Assembly (NCBI GenBank): GCA_030220185.1
Contig: JASPKZ010010274.1
Coordinates: 597,689-661,688, forward strand
Direction: 5' to 3'
DNA: 64,000 nt
Source: Diploptera punctata
Taxonomy: Eukaryota; Arthropoda; Insecta; Blattodea; Blaberidae
In this document: one piece after another, positions 34,430 to 45,569 of the stretch
Numbering within the stretch: the first letter of the stretch is position 1
Layout of the letters: each line of letters opens with the position of its first letter
Notes under the pieces: generated by a model
Databases searched by the model: none
What the model was told of the DNA's origin: nothing
Seen by the model: only the letters and a program-made list of their open reading frames with translations
Translations under genes and position numbers: made by a program

Positions 34430-34933
34430 GTTTTAATATTAAAATGAAGTAACGGTGTCCTCCACGAATTGTTTACATTCAGAACACATCATCTGAACAA
34501 GCAGACTGTGACAGTGAACGGCATGCAGTGAAAATCAACTGCGACCTCTTTGCACAATTCTGCACCCCTGAAAGGCCATCAAGAACGACCCATTATGTTG
34601 ACATGTAAAAGACAACCAGCACTATCTGCAGGTGACGATATATTTATGATGGGGGTTAGGTATAATTAGGAGCATGGGTCTTCCCAAATCGTTGGTTTTA
34701 ACCTGATGTATTTATGTGTTCTATTTGTTGATCTAGTTACTCCAAGGGCGTTTTAATTGTTTTTATTACTTATGTATTTTTAGATTCGGTATTTTAACTG
34801 TAGTTTAAATATAAAAAACTTAACCTGTTAAAAATCGAACTGCGAATGAAATTTTAATTCTAGTCGGCATACTTTTTTTCATTTTTTTAAGTTAAAATTG
34901 TCATGTTAAAATATTGTGCTAATATATTTAGAA

Positions 34934-35660
34934 ATGTCCCACGCTGTAGCTGAGCGGATTAAGGTACCGGTATATCACACTGGTGCAGAGCTACAGGACT
35001 AGCGCTAGTAGTGTGCCCATGAGACTCGTAGAATTTCAACCAGTATATCTCGGATCTTCGGATCTCACGCAGTATCGTATGAAATTTCGGTAGCCATGAA
35101 TGGAGAAAAGTAGACCACTTAACAGCGAGATATATAATCTTTATGGGAAGTCTAATCTAATACGATTTAGATCTCGTAAACTACAATGGGCAGAACATGT
35201 GACACGAATGCGGAATGAAAAAGGGGCACGGACAATTCTTTTAGGAACGACAGAGAGTAAACGCCCACGTGGTAGACGAAAAATGAGGTGGGAGATAAAT
35301 ATTAACTATGATTTGAGGGAAGTAGATTTTACAGGCAATGTTTGGAAAAATATTGGCTCAGGATAGGATATATGGAGAGCTTATGTCCGCGCCTTCGTGA
35401 ACCCATGTGGTTGAGAGTGCCAGTGAGTTAGCTATTTAAGTATTTAGTTACAATAACAACTAGCTCCATATTCAGAAAACCAACCGTAACGGCTGGGAGA
35501 TCCGTCACGCACACTACATGTCACCCCTTCTCTCAAATATTACCTCTAAGTTGTTAACCCTTTATATAATTCTGGCTAGCTGGTCGTCCACCTACTTCAT
35601 TAACATCTGTGGTTGTGAAACTAGCAGCCGTGTGGTAGGCCAAGCCTTTCTTGGCCTTTT
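34934..35660 (+). mobile_element. tRNA-Leu-like SINE, split by a LINE tail
   Basis: Starts GTCCCACGCTGTAGCTGAGCGGATTAAGG (A box inside; compare 36617), with GAGACTCGTA in place of a good B box. The body resumes after the LINE tail as AACTAGCTCCATATTCAGAAAACC, then AACGGCTGGGAGATCCGTCA, CATGTCACCCC, and GGTTGTGAAACTAGCAGCC. Diverged and split at about 35105-35445. Confidence 0.65.
35105..35440 (+). mobile_element. RTE-like LINE 3' tail
   Basis: Open frame 35100-35366 reads LNSEIYNLYGKSN, SRKLQWAEHVTRMRNEKGARTILLGTTESKRPRGRRKMRWEINI..DLREVDFTGN, then the familiar 3' end GGATAGGATATATGGAGAGC...GTGCCAGTGAGTTAG. More diverged than the 31616 or 49153 copies. Inserted into the tRNA-Leu-like SINE. 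Confidence 0.8.
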
Positions 35661-35664
35661 GCAT

Positions 35665-36250
35665 CATGGAATAGGAGTGGAATATTTAGAAACTCTTAGG
35701 ATTTGCTACCTTAACGAGCTCCCACGCTGCAGCAACATCCTGTACCAGCAAGTGGCCTTTCCTTCAAGGGATTTGTATACTTTATTTATTTTAAAAATGT
35801 ATGGGATATTAGTCGGGATGAAACCAAGTATGGGTTACAGGCTAGGCTGCATCGTACTTAGGACCGCTGTGTATACAGACTGAACGTTGAAACGCGCTTT
35901 TCGGAACAGACTTGAAGGCAGTCCGCTTTGTGTAAGAATGGACTCATCTTTGCACAATTTTTGTTTCGGCATTCTGATACAACCGCACTTCACGTAAACA
36001 TGTCTACTACTGAGGAGAGTCGAATTTACACAATCTCCGCTCCGAGCAGGCAGTGGAGACGCTCGACAATGACACGCATTTTGTAAACAATGTGTATAGA
36101 AATTAGTTACTCTCCTGATACCGATAATTATTTTCAGCCCTAGATATTAGTAACTTCTTAACAAAGATAACTATAGTAAGGTATCAATTGAGAGCTGAAC
36201 CTCCATATATGGTCAACTTCATTTAAATTATTGTAGGCCTAAATACCGAA
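35665..36250. other. No gene recognised
   Basis: The plus-strand open frame 35518-35883 runs from SINE into this stretch and has no protein similarity. Otherwise unassigned. Confidence 0.4.
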
Positions 36251-36251
36251 C

Positions 36252-36296
<45 letters not shown>
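36251..36296. repeat. (AAT)n microsatellite
   Basis: About 15 AAT units, directly beside the target site of the next LINE tail. Confidence 0.95.
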
Positions 36297-36312
36297 TGTA
36301 GGTAGTTACTGT

Positions 36313-36468
36313 AGTGGGAGAACAATATTAACTATGATTTGAGGGAAGTATATTATACAGGGAATGATTGGAAAACATTAGCTCAGGATAGGGATGCACG
36401 GAGAGCTCATGTCCGCGCTTCCATGAACCTACAGGTTCGATAGGGCCAGTGAGTAAGTAAGAGTAAGT
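36313..36468 (+). mobile_element. RTE-like LINE 3' tail with perfect 14 bp TSD
   Basis: 156 bp of LINE 3' end (GTGGGAGAACAATATTAAC to GCCAGTGAGTAAGTAAGAG...). Flanks TAGGTAGTTACTGT at 36299-36312 and 36469-36482 are identical. This defines the insertion to the base. Confidence 0.9.
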
Positions 36469-36616
36469 TAGGTAGTTACTGTTTAGTTTATATAGGCCTA
36501 TTCTCTTAACTACTCATGCGCGAAAAGACTATCTAATTTTGCACAGAGATTTCTTATTTCAGACTTGATAATATTTTACATCCGGTACCTTATTTATGAT
36601 ATGATATCTCTATTTT

Positions 36617-36970
36617 AGTCCCGCGCCGTAGCCGAGCGGTTAAGGTAGGAAGCCTTGGCGCAGAGCTACGGGACTTGCGCTGGTTCGAGTCTCCATAGGG
36701 GAAGAAATTTTCTCATGGTATTTCGGCCAGTATGGGACCGGTGCCCACCAAGCATCGTGAGGCAATTGGGTAGCTACAATAAGTAGCGGCTCCAGGTTGA
36801 GGAACCAGCTATAACGGCTGGGGAACTCGACATGCTAACCACATGTCACCCCTACACTGGCTGTTGATCATCTACCTCTGTGATTGACACATGTGGATGT
36901 GAAGGGCCAGCAGCCGGCTGGTAAAAGGGCAACCGCTGAAAAGTGGAAAGACCCTCAATCGGAAGATCTC
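36617..36970 (+). mobile_element. tRNA-Leu-like SINE, best copy
   Basis: Head: GCGCCGTAGCCGAGCGGTTAAGG (A box GTAGCCGAGCGGTTAAGG, typical of tRNA-Leu) and B box GGTTCGAGTCTCC. The body includes AAATTTTCTCATGGTATTTC, GGTGCCCACCAAGCATCGTG, GTAGCGGCTCCAGGTTGAGG, CATGTCACCCCTACACTGG, GAAGGGCCAGCAGCCGGC and AAAGTGGAAAGACCCTCAATCG. Reversed copy at 61716-62022; split diverged copy at 34934. Long body relative to the tRNA head shows that it is not a functional tRNA. Confidence 0.85.
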
Positions 36971-36981
36971 TATTTTAACTT

Positions 36982-36992
36982 CCCCCCCCCCC
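36982..36992. repeat. Poly(C) run
   Basis: Eleven consecutive C in AT-rich DNA, just 3' of the SINE. Confidence 0.9.
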
Positions 36993-36994
36993 GA

Positions 36995-37610
36995 AGGAAA
37001 CGTTGCTCTTAATTTCATGTACTTGAAAATAAATTGACCACAATTGGGATTAAACCCGACTGAGACTCGGAATCGTACACTATTATATTAATCACTATTA
37101 CTCTGTTTAAAAAAGTAAATAAAAGTGTCGTTATATCATGCATTTTCAGTAAATTGAGACTTGAGTTAAAATATTCATTTTATTAAAAGTAGCGAAATTA
37201 CATAAAATAATATCAGTCACGCACGAACTAAACGAATTCTTCAGCATGTTGGTCTTATGGTCCGTTTTTCTGATTAAGAATTCGATCACACCTACCACAC
37301 TCAAAAATACGCACTTTCTTTGCGAAAAAGTGAACATAATGGCCGCAACAGTGAATTTTAATTATCGACATTTCGGTACAATCCCATTCCTAAAAGTCAC
37401 ATTTCGCTGAGTACCAGAGAACACATTCCTTGTTTTATATCATTGACATATTCGGAGTTTCATTTCGAAAAACCGAAATTTGAGGCTGGCAGATCAATTA
37501 TGTTTCGTTTTTGCAGGTTAACGAACGGGTGTTACTTTTCCTAATTGATTGCTGTGTGCCCAGATTCGTTCCTAAAAACAAATAATGGCAGCTAGAGCTT
37601 TAAACGCACA
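36995..37610. other. No gene recognised
   Basis: AT-rich; no assignable features. Confidence 0.45.

Positions 37611-37611
<1 letters not shown>

Positions 37612-37664
<53 letters not shown>
37612..37664. repeat. (CA)n microsatellite
   Basis: About 26 CA units. Confidence 0.95.
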
Positions 37665-37666
<2 letters not shown>

Positions 37667-37669
37667 GAT

Positions 37670-38035
37670 GGATAAAGATGTGTAAAAATGTTAAAAACAT
37701 TGCAATGTATACAATATCAATAACTTCATTCCTTCGGAATTCGCTAATATGGAGTCAATATTAAATTTTGCCCATAAGCATAGCTGAAGGTATGTTAATG
37801 AACAAAAGGTAACCTATCTTGAAATGCCGACGGCAACATTATAGCATAATAAAGGTAGGTCATCCAGTCAGTTCTAATCTACGGAATTGGATGGTCGAGT
37901 GATGAAAAAGGATATGAGGTTGTGACCTGCTTCTATTCATAACTGGAACAGTGATGCCTGAATCATGTGCCCACCTAGTTGTATCATAAACAAAAGGGAG
38001 CCACAACGTTATTAATGTCGCGTCATTTTCACTCA
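37670..38035. other. No gene recognised
   Basis: Unassigned sequence between two CA arrays. Confidence 0.4.
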
Positions 38036-38040
38036 CCCGT

Positions 38041-38042
<2 letters not shown>

Positions 38043-38094
<52 letters not shown>

Positions 38095-38119
38095 CGCACA
38101 CACGCACACACGCACACAC
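38043..38119. repeat. (CA)n array with CGCACA variants
   Basis: Pure CA units to about 38087, then a higher-order 8 bp CACACGCA pattern to the end. Confidence 0.93.
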
Positions 38120-38296
38120 ACTTCTTATTCCGTGCAGACATTGTGGAGGAATTAATAGCAAATAATAGTTACAACATTATTCCAATACTTTTATATCTTA
38201 AGAGGGGATGGTTGGCGACTTTCAGTTTATTTGTTAACAGAAAATAAATTATTTTCTGTTCGTAATGTAAAAATATAAGATAAGCTATATAATAGT

Positions 38297-38465
38297 AATA
38301 ATAATAATAAAAATTAATAATAATAATAATAAACAATAATAATAATAATAAACATTAATAATAATAATCATAAACATTAATAATAATAAACATTAATAAT
38401 AATAATAAACAATAATAATAATAAACATTAATAATAATAATCATAAACATTAATAATAATAATAA

Positions 38466-38503
<38 letters not shown>

Positions 38504-38625
38504 CAATAATAATAATAAACATTAATAATAATAATAATAATAAACATTATTAATAATAATAATAATAAAACATTATTAATAATAATAATAATAAACATTA
38601 TTATTAATAATAATATAATATTTTT
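38297..38625. repeat. AAT/AAACATT variable minisatellite
   Basis: AAT runs regularly interrupted by AAACATT or AAACAAT, and twice by ATCATAAACATT. The higher-order units (about 18-33 bp) look like repeated slippage of a mixed block. Confidence 0.9.
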
Positions 38626-38639
38626 TTATTCCGGCTTTT

Positions 38640-38942
38640 ACAATGAATATACATCCGGCTCTGCTTCATTGGGTTTTTTAACATTACTTTTTTTTTCGAT
38701 GAACGGGGAGTTAGCCCGTTGCATCAACTGCCAACTTGGAGGACCAGGAGTTTAATTTTGTAGTCCTCTTCTCCTACATCGGCTGTCTACCAAAACTATC
38801 GAGCCCCATCCGCCCGTTGTGGAATATTCTTAACTTCCCTTCAACTCTTGCCCACTGGTAGTCAAAAGAATCACTCAGTAAGCTGTCTGGATCATCAGGT
38901 ACTAAGCCCCTCCGCCACGTCAAGGTGATATTCCTCGGGGGG
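38640..38942 (-). mobile_element. LINE 5' region (minus strand)
   Basis: The minus strand reads CCCCGAGGAATATCACCTTGA, CGTGGCGGAGGGGCTTAGTA, a CAGTGGGCAAGAGTTGAAGG block, GATGTAGGAGAAGAGGACT, then CTGGTCCTCCAAGTTGGCAG and GGGCTAACTCCCCG. The last part parallels 40859-40905 (GGTCCTCCGGGTTGAGGG, GGGCCAGCTCCCCG), which runs directly into a LINE endonuclease start. I therefore call this the leader region of an RTE-like LINE. No coding domain within it. Confidence 0.6.

Positions 38943-39003
<61 letters not shown>
38943..39003. repeat. (AAT)n microsatellite
   Basis: About 20 AAT units between a LINE leader and a LINE C-terminus, both on the minus strand. Confidence 0.95.
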
Positions 39004-39006
<3 letters not shown>

Positions 39007-39240
39007 TTCCTAGAAGGAGCGAATATAAATGACCTGCCCATCGTAATCTAAGAGACTTAACCATTCTTATTGAGTGCTTCCTCATAAATATCATGTAGCT
39101 CACTGTTTTTAGTCTACTCCATTTACCTGTCTGTTCTTCTACTTTTGTTCCAAATATATTCCTAAGAACTTTATTCTCGAATACTAGCAATCGTTTCTCT
39201 TTCCTTGAAGTAAGAGTCCATGTTCGCACCCATATAACTG
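39004..39240 (-). pseudogene. RTE-like LINE C-terminal fragment
   Basis: The minus strand reads RTWTLTSRKEKRLLVFENKVLRNIFGTKVEEQTGKW and SLRLRWAGH. This is the segment just 5' of the short tails elsewhere, equivalent to about 55025-55225 of the long LINE. It is cut off after WAGH, where the (AAT)n begins. Confidence 0.8.
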
Positions 39241-39689
39241 AGATAATAACAATTTTATATTTTTTCAGCTTAAAGTTTTTTGAGAGAATTGCAGATGACG
39301 AAAGTCACTGTAATGTGTAATAGCACGCAGTAATCTCTACGACAAACACAAATGTATAAACAGAAGCCTCGGGCAAGAAGCAGTTTGTTTCTAAAGTTGT
39401 TTTATTATCTCTTTTGCTTTAAAAACCGTTCTTATCCCACGAGATTGTGTTTGGATCGAAGAGCAGTCTCGTCTGTATCTAAACTAAATCCAGCACTTTT
39501 CTAAAGACTTTTCACAGAAATAAAAAATAATTTCAATTATATTATATTATCAATGTTTGTTTCTTCGTCAAATGATGAATAACACATTTATGAGTTAAAA
39601 CGTTTTCTGTGGGGCTATTTATATATCAAGGGAAATATGGTAAGAGTTTTAATACGTCATATTAACATAACTGATCTGGCCTACTAATT

Positions 39690-39960
39690 ACTAGTAGTAT
39701 TGAACCCGGATATTTATAGGGTTATAAACTCTCCATACCTCCTTCTTTCGCTCTGTACATCTTTCATTCTCCAATCGTGCCACATGATCTGCTTCTCAAT
39801 ATGTGAGACTTAATTGTTCTTATAACTATTATTTTTCTATGATGATCATGTAGCTCATATCATGTATTTTCTCCATTCACTTGTATATTAATATTTCTTT
39901 TCAAAAATGTTCCGAGACTCTATAATCTCAAATACGGTACTCATAATCGTTTCTACTGTA
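39690..39960 (-). repeat. RTE-like LINE 3' tail, old copy
   Basis: In reverse order: TTGAACCCGGATATTTATAGG, ATAAACTCTCCATACCTCC, TTTCATTCTCCAATCGTGCC, ACATGATCTGC, GTGAGACTTAATTGTTCTTA and CTCCATTCACTTGT. A middle block is missing. Clearly more diverged than the other tails. Confidence 0.7.
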
Positions 39961-39964
39961 GTGA

Positions 39965-40635
39965 AATAGAAGGGGATGCTTGTATCAATGTAACACGGGG
40001 TGGAAGATTCGTCGTTTTATGTATTTTTAGTTTAACATATTTTCAAAGTAGTTGAGGTGACAGCAGTACCTGTAGCTTGCATTTCCAGAGTCTATCCTAC
40101 GTTTAATTTATTTCTGCGTATCATTTCTACTTTTAATTTAGTTCCCGGATAGGAGTTTGAATTCCGCCAGTTATATAAACTTTCCTCATTTGTTGTTAAA
40201 TGTTCGCTCCAACTTAATAAAATATTTAGGCTTATACGTGTACATAGAGACTTTATACTGGCCCAGCACACGTGTCTTAGTGTTATTTAATAAAGTGTGT
40301 ATGTTAGTTTTTAAAATATATCCTCGCTACCACATAATAATATTACAACTTATACCAAGAACTGGTTAATTTCTTTATCTCTAATGATTAGATTGCATTA
40401 TATCGTCCAAAATCGAGTAGAAGGAGAGATAGTGGATCTATTGCTTTAATCGACTGTAATTTTGGAAGGTATTTGAAAATGTTTACCTATTAGACACTTG
40501 TCTTCTTGCTTTAGTTGAAATGTCTATGCTATACAGTAGTTTTCCTAAAACACATTGTACTTGTAAATTTTACTCCTCCATTAATCCCTATTCTCTGCAT
40601 TACTCTCTGTTAATCCTCTCGACACCATTCTCCTA
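39965..40635. other. No gene recognised
   Basis: AT-rich. 39965-40010 may be the last remains of the LINE tail upstream. No domains. Confidence 0.4.
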
Positions 40636-40659
40636 TTCACTCAGCCGAACTATATAAAT

Positions 40660-41076
40660 TTTTAAGAACTAGGTTCGGCTTGTCACAAGCCAGGAGAAAC
40701 AGGGGTGATGGAGGAGTAATACCTCCATAAAAAACAGGGTTGGTTCTGGTCCGGATGACAGTTCCCAGTGACGGTTCCTTACCAGAATACGGCAACTGCT
40801 GCCTTGTAGGGAGACGTTGGTTCGTCAAGGCTAGAGAAAGAAAACCTTGAACAAATCTGGTCCTCCGGGTTGAGGGTTATAACAATGGGCCAGCTCCCCG
40901 TCTTATGGAAAACATGGACCTCAATAGGAAAGCGAAGAATACAGGCATGATTGACCATACGCAACAAAGCAACAAGAAAAGGACATTGAGAGTTAAATGC
41001 TGGAACGTACAGGGATTGTCTACTAAAAACATAAGTGAAAAATCTAATTTCGTCCTCATAATTTGTATAATCGGTA
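40660..41076 (+). mobile_element. LINE 5' region with endonuclease start
   Basis: Leader words CAGGGTTGGTTCTGGTCC, GGTCCTCCGGGTTGAGGG and GGGCCAGCTCCCCG precede an open frame from 40905. That frame reads TLRVKCWNVQGLSTKN, matching the N-terminal (T/A)WNVRGL motif of APE endonucleases in LINEs. The frame is cut by a mariner-like element inserted at TA (41075-41076). This is the only endonuclease N-terminus of this type in the window; all long RTE-like copies here are 5' truncated. Confidence 0.65.
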
Positions 41077-41638
41077 CAGGGTTATTCGATTGAAGGAACT
41101 GTCTATAAACATTTATTTATTCCAAACTACAAACCATAAAACAAAACTCCAACGTTCCTGGAAAGAAAAAAAGTTAAAATGTTACTATTTTATGCACTCA
41201 ATATGAGCACCATATGTTACACGACTAATACCAAAAGATGGCTCATTTCTTGCCACACATGAATCAGCTGGTCTCTAGTTATCGAATTCACAATTTCAAC
41301 AATTCGATGTTGCAGATTTTCAAGTGTGTCAGCATGGGGGGATATAAATCACGGTCTTTTACGTATTCCCACAGATAAAAATCACAGAAAGGTAGGTCTG
41401 GTGACCTGGGAGGCTACCGGTAATGAAGTTGATTTTCTGCTCCTCCTCTTCCAAATCCAACGTCCTATTGTGTCGCCATTTTAATACAAACAATCAACAT
41501 GACAAGCAACAGCGCCAATGAGGCCGTTATAAGAACTTCAACATTTCTCTTTACAGGAGCGTTGGAATAGTGTGTGTATTTTTTTGTAGTATGGAAGAAA
41601 TAAATATTTGAAGTCTGCTACCTTTTTCTGAATAGCCG
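41077..41638 (-). mobile_element. Mariner-like deletion derivative, long inverted repeats
   Basis: Ends CAGGGTTATTC and (complement) CGGCTATTCAG, flanked by TA on both sides. The terminal inverted repeat extends for about 85-90 bp with gaps: shared ATTTATTT.TTCCA.ACTACAAA and CCAACG.TCCTG.AAAGA. The interior minus strand (about 41460-41215) encodes a broken transposase C-terminus: HADTLENLQHRIVEIV and ITRDQLIHVWQEMSHLL. These are the usual last blocks of Tc1/mariner-superfamily transposases in insects. The catalytic domain is lost. Confidence 0.72.
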
Positions 41639-41639
41639 T

Positions 41640-42239
41640 ATGTGGTGAAAGATATGGGAAGAAAAAAAACAATAATTATGAAGGGAATTGTTCAGAGAAT
41701 CATGAAAAATTGCAATGAACATACATTTTTCACAGAGTATGTTTTTGTTGTGGAAAGTAATAGCTGAAACAAAGGTTGTAAAACATTTGTTTTACAAAAG
41801 TTAGTTAAAGTGTAATAAATCGGATTACAGACGAAAGAGCAGTGGGGAAGGCTGTAATCCTCCGCCCAGTGTAACGTGCTTCACTATTAACAGTGTACAG
41901 TCTAATCGTCCTTCCAAACCTAATCCATTTAATTAAAAAGCTGGGGAACGTTCTGTGCTGCAAAGCGATAAATGTTCGTAAATTATCAACATAATTAGAA
42001 TTATCTAAACAACTGTTTAAAATTTACATACCTCCATACAACATCCATCATGAGTAATACAAATCCGTATCTCTATAATAAATAGAGGATATAACTGTCA
42101 AAAGATAAGGAAATGTTAATTATTTTGTGTTTTCATTTATGTGTCAAATTATACATTAAATGTATAAATATTTATGTAGTACATTGTTTCTTTTATTTAG
42201 GATTGTCTACAAACTTTTTATTTTCCTCATCCAAACAAT

Positions 42240-42240
<1 letters not shown>
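41640..42240. other. No gene recognised
   Basis: Could include the 3' continuation of the LINE 5' fragment, but I see no recognisable frame. AT-rich. Confidence 0.35.

Positions 42241-42243
<3 letters not shown>

Positions 42244-42310
<67 letters not shown>
42244..42310. repeat. (AT)n(AC)n compound microsatellite
   Basis: About 18 AT units followed by about 14 CA units. Confidence 0.95.
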
Positions 42311-42314
42311 TATT

Positions 42315-42668
42315 CTCTTTACAGCCCTTGAGATTAGCCTCTACTATATTAGGAATTTCTAGACCAAGTTAATTTATTTACCTTATTTCCTACATATGTC
42401 ATGAATGGCATGTGGTCAACATACCGACCAAATGAAACTTCTAGTAGGCAACTAAAATATTGCATGGATGATGAAGGTCGGGTAGTTTTGTTTAGAAGTC
42501 TTTTCTTTATTTTAGGTTTAAGATTATTTTACGAGACTCAAAGTCTTCAGACACGGCTTAAAGTCTCTCCCTGAGGACTTGTCCATAGATTTTTTCAGTC
42601 AAAAAATCCATCGACCTTGCCTGCTTTGAACAACACACAACCATACAATAAATACATATATAGGCCTA
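42315..42668. other. No gene recognised
   Basis: Unassigned; short frames only. Confidence 0.4.
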
Positions 42669-42696
42669 TATATATATATATATATATATATCGATA

Positions 42697-43048
42697 GTCC
42701 ACCGCTGTGGTCTCGAGGTAGTGTGCTGCCTTGTCACACAGTGGGCCCGGGTTCGATCCCCGGTCGAGGCAGTTTTTCTGGGTTAGGTTTTTATCGGGGT
42801 TTTTCCTCACCTGTAAGACAAATGTCAGGAAAACTTTAAGGCCCAAACGGTCCCCGAAATCATATGGGCATCATCATCATCTTCCTTATCATTATCATTA
42901 TCATCATCATCATCATCCTTCACCGGTGTGGAAAGCAACGGGAAGCTACCACACCTACAATTACCTAGTAAAACTGCAAGCATAGCATGAAAATGCTATG
43001 ATTGCAGTGAAGGTCCTGCCTTTGGGCAGAATTACTATGGATGGATGG
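42697..43048 (+). mobile_element. SINE-A, full length with perfect TSD
   Basis: Best reference copy: TCCACCGCTGTGGTCTCGAG, A-box-like GGTAGTGTGCTGCC, B box GGGTTCGATCC at 42749-42759, CACCTGTAAGACAAATGTC, a CATCAT/CATTAT-rich linker, ACCGGTGTGGAAAGCAACGG, an imperfect GCATAGCATGAAAATGCTATG palindrome, and ATGGATGGATGG at the end. ATATATCGATA flanks both sides (42686-42696 and 43049-43059). Confidence 0.92.
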
Positions 43049-43234
43049 ATATATCGATACCTTTAAAATTCGTGAAGAAACACCGTTGAGGTTACTATGT
43101 AAAATTAACAATATAAAAAATAGAATACCTGAGATCTTACGAATTATATTTTTATATTGTAAATTACATATATAGAATGTTCACTATTTAGGCCTAATAA
43201 TTTTTCTCAATTATTCCTTATTCAATGCACCTGC

Positions 43235-43699
43235 ACATTGTGGTCCTTTCAGTTCCAATATAATCTTACTTCTTCCATCCAGTTTCTATTTGGTCTTCCT
43301 TTATTGTTTCGCCTTTCTGGTTTCGATTGCACCAATTCCTTAGGTAATATCCCATCTTCCATTCTAATTACATGTCCCAACAAATATAATTTTTCTCATG
43401 TATCATTTGAATAATGTATCAATTAAAATAATAATAATATTTTATTTATATACAGAATTTTAATGTTTACACATCTTTCTATGCCTAAAATTTTATTTTT
43501 CTTCTCCACTCGTCTCTCTCCATCCAATCCATGTCCTCCGGTCCTCTTGCTCTCATTCCAGTTCTTATTTTCTGCATCCACGAGTTTACAGGTCTTCTCT
43601 CTCCTTCTTCCAGGTGGACACCATTCCAATGTTTTCCTGGGTAATCTTTCTTCTTGCATTCGTTTCACGTGCCCATACCAATTGAATTGCTTATACCGT

Positions 43700-43700
<1 letters not shown>
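43235..43700 (-). repeat. RTE-like LINE tails, minus strand
   Basis: The minus strand at 43700-43470 reads YKQFNWYGHVKRMQEERLPRKTLEW, PPGRRR, then a stretch rich in charged residues. A second related block at about 43410-43240 repeats the pattern CATGTCCCAACAAATATAAT versus the HVIRME-type reading, with GGAAGACCAAATAGAAAC-like complement. Two overlapping or tandem truncated tails of one subfamily are likely. Confidence 0.6.
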
Positions 43701-43706
<6 letters not shown>

Positions 43707-43737
<31 letters not shown>

Positions 43738-43882
43738 AATAATAATAATGCAATAATAATAATAATGCAATAATAATACAATAATAATACAATAATAATA
43801 ATACAATAATAATAATACAATAATAATAATACAATAATAATAATACAATAATAATAATACAATAATAATAATAATAATAATA
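43707..43882. repeat. AAT/ACAAT microsatellite
   Basis: AAT runs punctuated by ACAAT and GCAAT, giving higher-order units of about 9-14 bp. It lies at the 3' end of the reversed CR1/L2-like LINE. Confidence 0.93.
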
Positions 43883-44074
43883 CTTTATTTATTCTGGCAG
43901 GGTTAAGGCCAAAAGGCCCTCTCTTCCACTCAACCAGCACAAATACAAATAAATATTCGACAAATATAGATATACACTATACTAATTATAAACAGTTAAA
44001 GATACAATAAATGAAGCAATGTAAATGTCATGTACAAACAACATTTTATAGGTAGTAATAACAATAATGATACG

Positions 44075-44131
<57 letters not shown>

Positions 44132-44690
44132 TAAATATATACATTATACGGGAAACACCAATTAATATATATATATATATCTTACACTGGATAATAATGA
44201 AGTCGAGTTTAGAGCAAATATAAATTTAGATTTCTTTTAAAAGATGCCAATGTCCGACCGCCCCTTATTTCTTGTGGTAGGGAATTCCAGTTGCGAGAAG
44301 TGGAGATGGTATATGACATGGAGTGATGTGATGTCTATGTTGCGGTATATTAAGTAAGAGACTATGTTGTGATCTTGTGTTTAAGTTATGGTTTGAGGAT
44401 AGATACTGGAAACGGGATGATAAATAATTGGAATCGAGGTATGTAGGATCTTAAATAGGAGAATTAGACAGTGCGATTTTCTTCTCTCTTTTAGATGTAG
44501 CCATGACAATTCGTGGAATAATGGAGAGATGTGATCGTATTTTCGAACATTAAATATGAATCTGATACACATATTATGGACACGCTGCAGTTTGTCCGAC
44601 AATCCGTCACTTATGTCAGTTAGTAGAACGTCACAGTAGTCAAAATGTGGCTTCACTAAAGTTTGGATTAAAATTCTTTTAAGAGTTGTA
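43883..44690 (-). pseudogene. CR1/L2-like LINE C-terminus and 3' end
   Basis: The minus-strand frame 44690-44381 reads LIQTLVKPHFDYCDVLLTD, KLQRVHNMCIRFIFNVRKYDHISP, HELSWLHLKERRKSHCL and LLFKILHTS. The reading breaks near 44400; the remaining ARTWNSL-type part is traceable to about 44260. An (AAT)n tract at 44075-44130 sits inside the 3' UTR, in the same place as in the copy at 1603-2292. The terminal hairpin (GGGCCTTTTGGCC) is at about 43905. Confidence 0.82.
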
Positions 44691-44694
44691 GGAA

Positions 44695-44802
44695 TACAAT
44701 AATACAATAATAATAATACAATAATAATACAATAATAATACAATTTTAATAATACAATTTTAATAATACAATAATAATACAATAGTAATAATAATAATAA
44801 TT
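44695..44802. repeat. AAT/ACAAT microsatellite at LINE 5' truncation point
   Basis: Same irregular AAT/ACAAT pattern as 43707-43882, with two ACAATTTTAAT variants. An array on both sides of one LINE fragment is unusual. Confidence 0.9.
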
Positions 44803-44804
44803 GT

Positions 44805-45050
44805 CGGTCCTCCTAAATAAGTGTTTACAATGATATCCTCTAGTTTCAAATCTGGCAGGCATAATGGGTTATGTCGCAAATAATTTAAACCATGGGTCCG
44901 CAAGTCACAGATATTCGGCACATAGAATAAACTAACAAGAGACGTAAGACTTTTAAAAAAGTGTCCTTTAAGTAAAAAAGTTTCGGCATATTTGATGCGA
45001 AGATTGAATTTCCGAAGCGACCTTAATAAATAAAATAAAATTATAATTAA
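44805..45050. other. No gene recognised
   Basis: Unassigned. Confidence 0.4.
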
Positions 45051-45054
45051 TAAT

Positions 45055-45365
45055 CCAGCAGATTACGACGCCTCTCACCGCTACCGTCTCGAGATCGAGT
45101 CTCGGTTACTCCATGTGAGTCGTGGTGGACGAAACGTAGCTTCGCCAGGTTTTTCTCGGGTTTCTCCCATTTTTCCCTGCCACAAATTTAATCCCACCAT
45201 TTCTCCATACTCATCTCAATCATTTCATTCATTCTCCCCTGTGACGATGCGTCAGGAGTGGTCGACCGGCACCCTTGTCGTTCACAGACCTCTATGAATA
45301 AGGAGTTTCATCTCATCTCATTCCTCAACACGACCCTGAGTTGAACACGAATTGAGAATATTTAA
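45055..45365 (+). mobile_element. SINE-B
   Basis: Head GACGCCTCTCACCGCTACCG and a B-box-like GAGATCGAGTCTCGG, then TGGACGAAACGTAGC, GGTTTTTCTCGGGTTTCTCCC, CCACCATTTCTCCATACTCA, CCTGTGACGATGCGTCAGG, CATCTCATCTCATTCCTC and AATTGAGAATAT. The body recurs at 45570 and (reversed) 9545. tRNA-derived origin is likely but not certain. Confidence 0.72.
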
Positions 45366-45446
45366 TAATCAAGTAGATTTCGAAAATAGTGTTTCATTCT
45401 CTCAGATAGTATACGCTAAATCTAATAATATATAATCAGTACGCCT

Positions 45447-45564
45447 GCAGTATTATTTTGTACAACAAAACAAATATAAATGTAAGTAAGAATTTATTCA
45501 AATATGCAGTATTATTTTGTACAACAAAACAAATATAAATGTAAGTAAGAATTTATTCAAATAT
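45447..45564. repeat. 59 bp tandem duplication
   Basis: Two identical 59 bp units (45447-45505 and 45506-45564) beginning GCAGTATTATTTTGTACAAC. The absence of differences suggests a recent event. Confidence 0.95.
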
Positions 45565-45569
45565 TAATA

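Noticed and set aside
35518..35883. 121-codon open frame as a host gene
   Set aside because: It starts inside the tRNA-Leu-like SINE body and shows no domain or start context.
36617..36700. Functional tRNA-Leu gene
   Set aside because: A and B boxes are present, but the sequence continues into a repeated body also found at 34934 and 61716, and the acceptor stem does not close. It is a SINE.
37860..38141. Frame encoding a Val-Cys repeat protein
   Set aside because: The repeat is the translation of a (CA)n array; nothing supports coding.
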